NCBI GenBank assembly: GCA_019323655.1
Contig: JAHWGX010000072.1
Location: 1-52,608, forward strand
Source of the DNA: Candidatus Woesearchaeota archaeon
GTDB taxonomy: Archaea; Nanobdellota; Nanobdellia; Woesearchaeales; GW2011-AR4
Direction: 5' to 3'
DNA length: 52,608 nucleotides
The notes below the pieces were generated by a model that was not told the DNA's origin, did not search any database, and worked only from the letters and a program-made list of their open reading frames with translations. Of this stretch, positions 49,798-52,608 are shown in pieces. Every line of letters starts with the position of its first letter. Within the stretch, counting starts at the first letter, position 1. Both the position numbers and the translations under genes were made by a program.

Positions 49798-51123
49798 ATG
49801 GCAAGAGCCAAAAAAACAGCAAAAGCCGCTGAAAATGCCGGGAAACCAAAGCAACCAAAAGAGATATCCATTATATCCCCTGTATCCTCCGCCAAAAAAG
49901 AAAAAGTTCTGCAGCCTGAGCTCAATATAGGCATGGTGGGGCATGTTGACCATGGAAAAACAACCCTGCTGGAAAGCCTTTCCGGAGTATGGGCAGACAC
50001 TCATTCTGAGGAAGTAAAAAGAGGCATTACAATAAGGCTTGGCTATGCAGACGCTGTCTTCTACAAGGAAGGGGATACCTACACAACAAAACCCCAAGAC
50101 AAGTCCAAAGCAAAAGTATTGAGAAAAGTCAGTTTTGTTGATTCTCCTGGGCATGAAAGCCTCATGGCCACAATGCTTTCAGGAGCCACAATAATGGATG
50201 GCGCTTTGCTGCTGATAGCAGCAGATGAGAGATGCCCTCAGCCTCAGACCAGGGAGCATCTGATGGCGCTTCGAATAATAGGTATAAAGAACCTTGTCAT
50301 TGTCCAAAACAAGATTGACCTTGTTGACGAAAAAACTGCTTTGGAAAATTATAATCACATCAAGGAATTTGTAAAAGGAACTGAATATGAAAACGCTCCA
50401 ATAGTACCCTTATCAGCACGGCACAATGTTGGAATAAGCTCTTTGATAGAGGCCATTGAGGAAAACATACCTACGCCCAAAAGAGACGTAAGCAATGAGC
50501 CTATTATGCTTATCGCAAGGAGTTTTGATATCAATAAGCCAGGTATACTGCCCGGGGATATGGTAGGAGGAATTCTAGGGGGAAGCATGGTACAGGGTGT
50601 GCTTAAGGCAGGAAGTGAAATAGAAATAAGACCTGGAAGAAAGGTAATGGAAAAAAATAAGGAAGTATGGAATCCTTTACAAACTAAAATTATTGCATTA
50701 AAATACAGCGGGCTGTCAGTAAAAGAAATATCTCCTGGCGGAACTGCAGGGATACTTACTTCCCTTGATCCTTCGGTTGTAAGGTCAGACCAGCTTGCGG
50801 GTTCAGTCGTAGGTTTGCAGGGAAAGCTGCCAAATGTATTATACGAAATCACTTTAGAGCCGAACCTTCTGGAAAGAGTTGTAGGAACAGAAAAAGAGCT
50901 AAATGTCGAGCCTATAAAGCTTAATGAAGCCTTAATGCTGAATGTGAATTCAGCAGCCACTGTAGGTGTAGTAGCCGGATTCAAGAAAAAAAACATTATT
51001 TGTAGGCTAAGAATGCCTGTCTGTGCAGAAATAAGCTCCCGTGCAACAATATCCAGGAAAGTAGGCAACAGGTTTAGGCTTATAGGCTATGGTAAGATTG
51101 TTGAAGGGAAAACATCCCCTTAA
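49798..51123 (+). CDS. eif2g: Translation initiation factor aIF2 subunit gamma
   Basis: This 441-residue GTPase carries Met-tRNAi to the archaeal ribosome. It has G1 GHVDHGKTT, G3 DSPGHE, G4 NKID and G5 SARHN, preceded by a basic N-terminal extension of about 35 residues (MARAKKTAKAAENAGK) that is longer than usual. Domains II and III follow with ARSFDINKPG and a final GRLR-like CRLRMPVC segment. The ATG at 49798, 9 bp after the eS6 stop, is preferred to the TTG at 49792. An intact insertion sequence lies 37 bp downstream of the stop. Confidence 0.96.
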   Translation: MARAKKTAKAAENAGKPKQPKEISIISPVSSAKKEKVLQPELNIGMVGHVDHGKTTLLESLSGVWADTHSEEVKRGITIRLGYADAVFYKEGDTYTTKPQDKSKAKVLRKVSFVDSPGHESLMATMLSGATIMDGALLLIAADERCPQPQTREHLMALRIIGIKNLVIVQNKIDLVDEKTALENYNHIKEFVKGTEYENAPIVPLSARHNVGISSLIEAIEENIPTPKRDVSNEPIMLIARSFDINKPGILPGDMVGGILGGSMVQGVLKAGSEIEIRPGRKVMEKNKEVWNPLQTKIIALKYSGLSVKEISPGGTAGILTSLDPSVVRSDQLAGSVVGLQGKLPNVLYEITLEPNLLERVVGTEKELNVEPIKLNEALMLNVNSAATVGVVAGFKKKNIICRLRMPVCAEISSRATISRKVGNRFRLIGYGKIVEGKTSP

Positions 51124-51190
51124 GTCTTCAGTGATAATATTCCTCTTTCTTCTCCGCTAAGGCTCAGTAGAAAGTAAAATAAACAAGTAA

Positions 51191-51233
51191 CCCTCTTACC
51201 GAAGTAAGAGGGGTGGTTGGAGAGACCAACCAC
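51191..51233 (+). promoter_or_regulatory. Tandem hairpins before the transposase start
   Basis: CCCTCTTAC-CGAA-GTAAGAGGG (51191-51212) is a perfect 9-bp stem with a tetraloop, followed directly by GTGGTTGG-AGAGA-CCAACCAC (51213-51233), a perfect 8-bp stem ending one base before the ATG. The second could hide the start codon region and limit transposase translation, in line with translational control in other insertion sequences. Confidence 0.55.
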
Positions 51234-51234
51234 G

Positions 51235-52047
51235 ATGAAACAAAAAAACACAATAGTAAATAAAGTTAAGCATTTGCTTAAGCGATCTGGGCTGCCAACA
51301 TACCTTCATAATAAAGGCCCAAAGCGATTTAAATTTTGGGAGCTTTGCCTAGGGCTTCTCATCAAAGAAGTTTTTAGGTTAAGCTACAGAAGAGCTGCTG
51401 CATTCCTTAGCGAGTTCTACGGAATCCAGCTTCATTGGACTACGCTGCAAAAATGCAGAAAGAGGGTTCCATTGTCAGTCTGGAAGCTGATTTTGGGCAT
51501 GACAACAGAGGGCTTTGTTTCTGTTGCAGCTATTGACGGAACAGGATTGCAGAGAAGCAATCCAAGCGCCCATTACCTTAAGAGAATTGACCATGACAAG
51601 AAAATAACGGTTCCCATAATGATAACCTCCATGGTAGATGTTATGAGAAGAAAATTCCTGGCAGTTAAGCACCATTCCGGGCGTTGCGGGGAAGTTGCTG
51701 ATGTTCTATATCTCGTAGACCAATTTCAGGATGAAATTGATATTATTCTCATGGATAAGGCATATGATTCTGAAAAGCTTCATCGCTGCCTAAGAGAGCA
51801 AGGGATTTACAGCATTGCGCCTATTAAGAAGAACTGGGCAAGAGGACAGATAAGAAAGCAGCTTAAGGACTGCTTTGATTATGCTCTGTATTGGCAGCGC
51901 AACATAGTTGAATCTCTCTTCTCAGCACTAAAAAGGCTTTTTGGCTCTCTTCTCCATTCCCGTTCTGCACGAACACAACGCGCAGAGTTGTATATGCGGC
52001 TTATTGCCTATAATTTAAGGGCTAGGATAAAGTTTATTTTCTACTGA
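51235..52047 (+). CDS. IS4-family DDE transposase
   Basis: The 270-residue protein has the DDE triad: first Asp in VAAIDGTGL, second in ILMDKAYDS and the Glu in the Y-x2-R-x3-E-x6-K signature (YWQRNIVESLFSALK), diagnostic of IS4-family transposases. The N-terminal 80 residues form a helical DNA-binding part. I choose the ATG at 51235 directly after the leader hairpins; an in-frame ATG at 51217 lies inside the second hairpin. The TGA stop is inside the right inverted repeat. Confidence 0.93.
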   Translation: MKQKNTIVNKVKHLLKRSGLPTYLHNKGPKRFKFWELCLGLLIKEVFRLSYRRAAAFLSEFYGIQLHWTTLQKCRKRVPLSVWKLILGMTTEGFVSVAAIDGTGLQRSNPSAHYLKRIDHDKKITVPIMITSMVDVMRRKFLAVKHHSGRCGEVADVLYLVDQFQDEIDIILMDKAYDSEKLHRCLREQGIYSIAPIKKNWARGQIRKQLKDCFDYALYWQRNIVESLFSALKRLFGSLLHSRSARTQRAELYMRLIAYNLRARIKFIFY

Positions 52048-52096
52048 GCCCTCCGCTAAAAAAAATTTATAAACTCTCAAATTAAAGAAAGCAGAA

Positions 52097-52246
52097 ATGA
52101 AAAAACTTGGCAAGAAGGCAATTACAAGAATATTCAAGTTTGCCATCTTGGTTTTAGCTGTTATTCTCCTGTTTTTCCTGATAAAAAACAGCTGGAATGT
52201 GCCAAGCGCCTTTAAAAATATGCTAAGTTTGTTGGGAATAAAATAA
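52097..52246 (+). CDS. 49-residue single-pass membrane protein
   Basis: A short gene encodes MKKLGKKAITRIFKFAILV and then a hydrophobic helix (about 14-35) and a short C-terminal tail, ending in TAA at 52244-52246. A TATA box TTTATAAA at 52066-52073 lies 25-28 bp before the ATG, strong support for a leaderless real gene despite its size. The insertion sequence ends just upstream of that TATA box and has separated the gene from aIF2-gamma. Function unknown. Confidence 0.6.
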   Translation: MKKLGKKAITRIFKFAILVLAVILLFFLIKNSWNVPSAFKNMLSLLGIK

Positions 52247-52399
52247 GCATATGCACGATTTTCTAAACCAGTAAAAATGGTGTTTTTAGTTGGATAGGAT
52301 GTTTAAGCAAAGCGAAAAGTTTATTAAATTCAATCGAAATGGAAGTTATAAGCAAGTATTTAAATAACAATTTAACTCTTTAAAGAGGTGAATAAAAAA

Positions 52400-52608
52400 A
52401 TGAAAAAAATACCATTAATATTGGGTTTATTCATACTTATGGTGGCTTTTGTAAATGCACAGGAAGATACAGTAACACTTGCCAGAGAACAGGTAAAATG
52501 TGTTTTTGCAAATTCTGATAAGGTAATGCAAAAATGCTATACTGATGATGGCAAATTTGGATGTTCTGGATTAGGAACATGTGTAGCAGATGTTTCTGGT
52601 GAGAGTGG
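52400..52608 (+). CDS. Secreted Cys-containing protein, truncated by the window
   Basis: The frame starts MKKIPLILGLFILMVAFVNA, a clear signal peptide with a likely cleavage after VNA, then continues with four cysteines in the visible 69 residues (KCVFANS, KCYTDDG, GCSG, TCVADV) suggesting disulfide bonds. The start is supported by AGAGGTGA 8-10 bases before the ATG and an upstream TATTTAAATAAC TATA box. The C-terminus lies outside the window; the family cannot be assigned. Confidence 0.65.
   Translation, partial: MKKIPLILGLFILMVAFVNAQEDTVTLAREQVKCVFANSDKVMQKCYTDDGKFGCSGLGTCVADVSGES

Larger units (their letters stand above)
51161..52050. mobile_element. IS4-like insertion sequence, intact
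   Basis: An 890-bp element with terminal inverted repeats GGCTCAGTAGAAA (left 51161-51173; right 52038-52050, inverted) and a 9-bp direct target duplication CTCCGCTAA on both sides (51152-51160 and 52051-52059). It carries one transposase gene. The intact ends, intact ORF and perfect duplication indicate a recent insertion between aIF2-gamma and a small membrane protein gene. Confidence 0.92.

Noticed and set aside
49354..50154. 266-codon minus-strand frame across eS6/aIF2-gamma
   Set aside because: Its Phe/Ser/Cys-rich translation is the antisense of the Lys/Glu-rich tail of eS6; both underlying genes are certain.
1..52608. CRISPR array
   Set aside because: No regularly spaced direct repeats were seen, in spite of the Cas4-like nuclease at 17455.

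Overview
The window reads as the chromosome of an archaeon, most plausibly a small-genome DPANN lineage of the Woesearchaeota/Pacearchaeota kind; that placement is inferred, not proven. The archaeal evidence is ribosomal protein eS6 next to aIF2-gamma, a translin-family protein, a presenilin-like A22 protease, a Bat-type HTH regulator, PyrI beside PyrB, a tRNA gene with a probable 12-nt intron, and many TATA boxes centred about 25 bp before the start codon (leaderless mRNAs). Many metabolic genes are nonetheless of bacterial type: MEP-pathway enzymes, FabI, a GAD-domain AspRS and a pyruvate dehydrogenase complex.

Layout. 0-3.1 kb: a metallo-beta-lactamase-fold protein, a presenilin-like protease and a CorA-like transporter. 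3.2-9.6 kb: isoprenoid block ispG, dxr, fused ispDF and ispE, interrupted by a divergent pair of small wHTH-type genes, an HD hydrolase and a GNAT. 9.6-14.6 kb: fabI, a thioredoxin-like protein and PDH E1-alpha, E1-beta and E2 (no E3). 14.6-20.5 kb: VWA protein, an unknown protein, a Cas4/RecB-like nuclease, a minimal alkyltransferase, a methyltransferase-kinase fusion, tRNA-Ala and a LAGLIDADG endonuclease that overlaps the tRNA. 20.6-30.4 kb: pyrimidine block with pyrF, three OPRT-like genes, two different dihydroorotate dehydrogenases (class 1A and 1B+PyrK), pyrC and pyrIB, again interrupted by a divergent pair of small regulators paralogous to the first pair. 30.4-34.8 kb: AT-rich accessory stretch with a TPR protein, a Bat-type regulator, a lipoprotein and hairpin-rich non-coding DNA. 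34.8-38.6 kb: SdpI-like protein, two coiled-coil proteins and three tandem paralogous membrane proteins, ending in a 143-bp cloverleaf-like inverted repeat. 38.6-44.3 kb: translin, AspRS, PHP hydrolase, CDP-alcohol phosphatidyltransferase, RdgB, a coiled-coil protein and a GNAT. 44.3-47.7 kb: two tandem GDPD-family genes separated by scraps of both flanking genes, the scar of a tandem duplication. 47.8-52.6 kb: MATE transporter, eS6, aIF2-gamma, an intact IS4-like insertion sequence with a 9-bp target duplication, a 49-aa membrane protein and a truncated secreted protein.

The signals most worth following are: (1) the duplicated divergent regulator switch, one copy inside the isoprenoid genes and one inside the pyrimidine genes, sharing a 22-bp promoter but with different palindromes; (2) the homing endonuclease whose stop codon lies in the D-loop of the adjoining tRNA; (3) the MEP plus FabI gene set in an archaeal genome; (4) the cloverleaf-like repeats at 34.4 and 38.4 kb; (5) the GNAT-GDPD-YkgJ duplication with one catalytically degraded copy; (6) the three-paralogue membrane cluster with coiled-coil partners.
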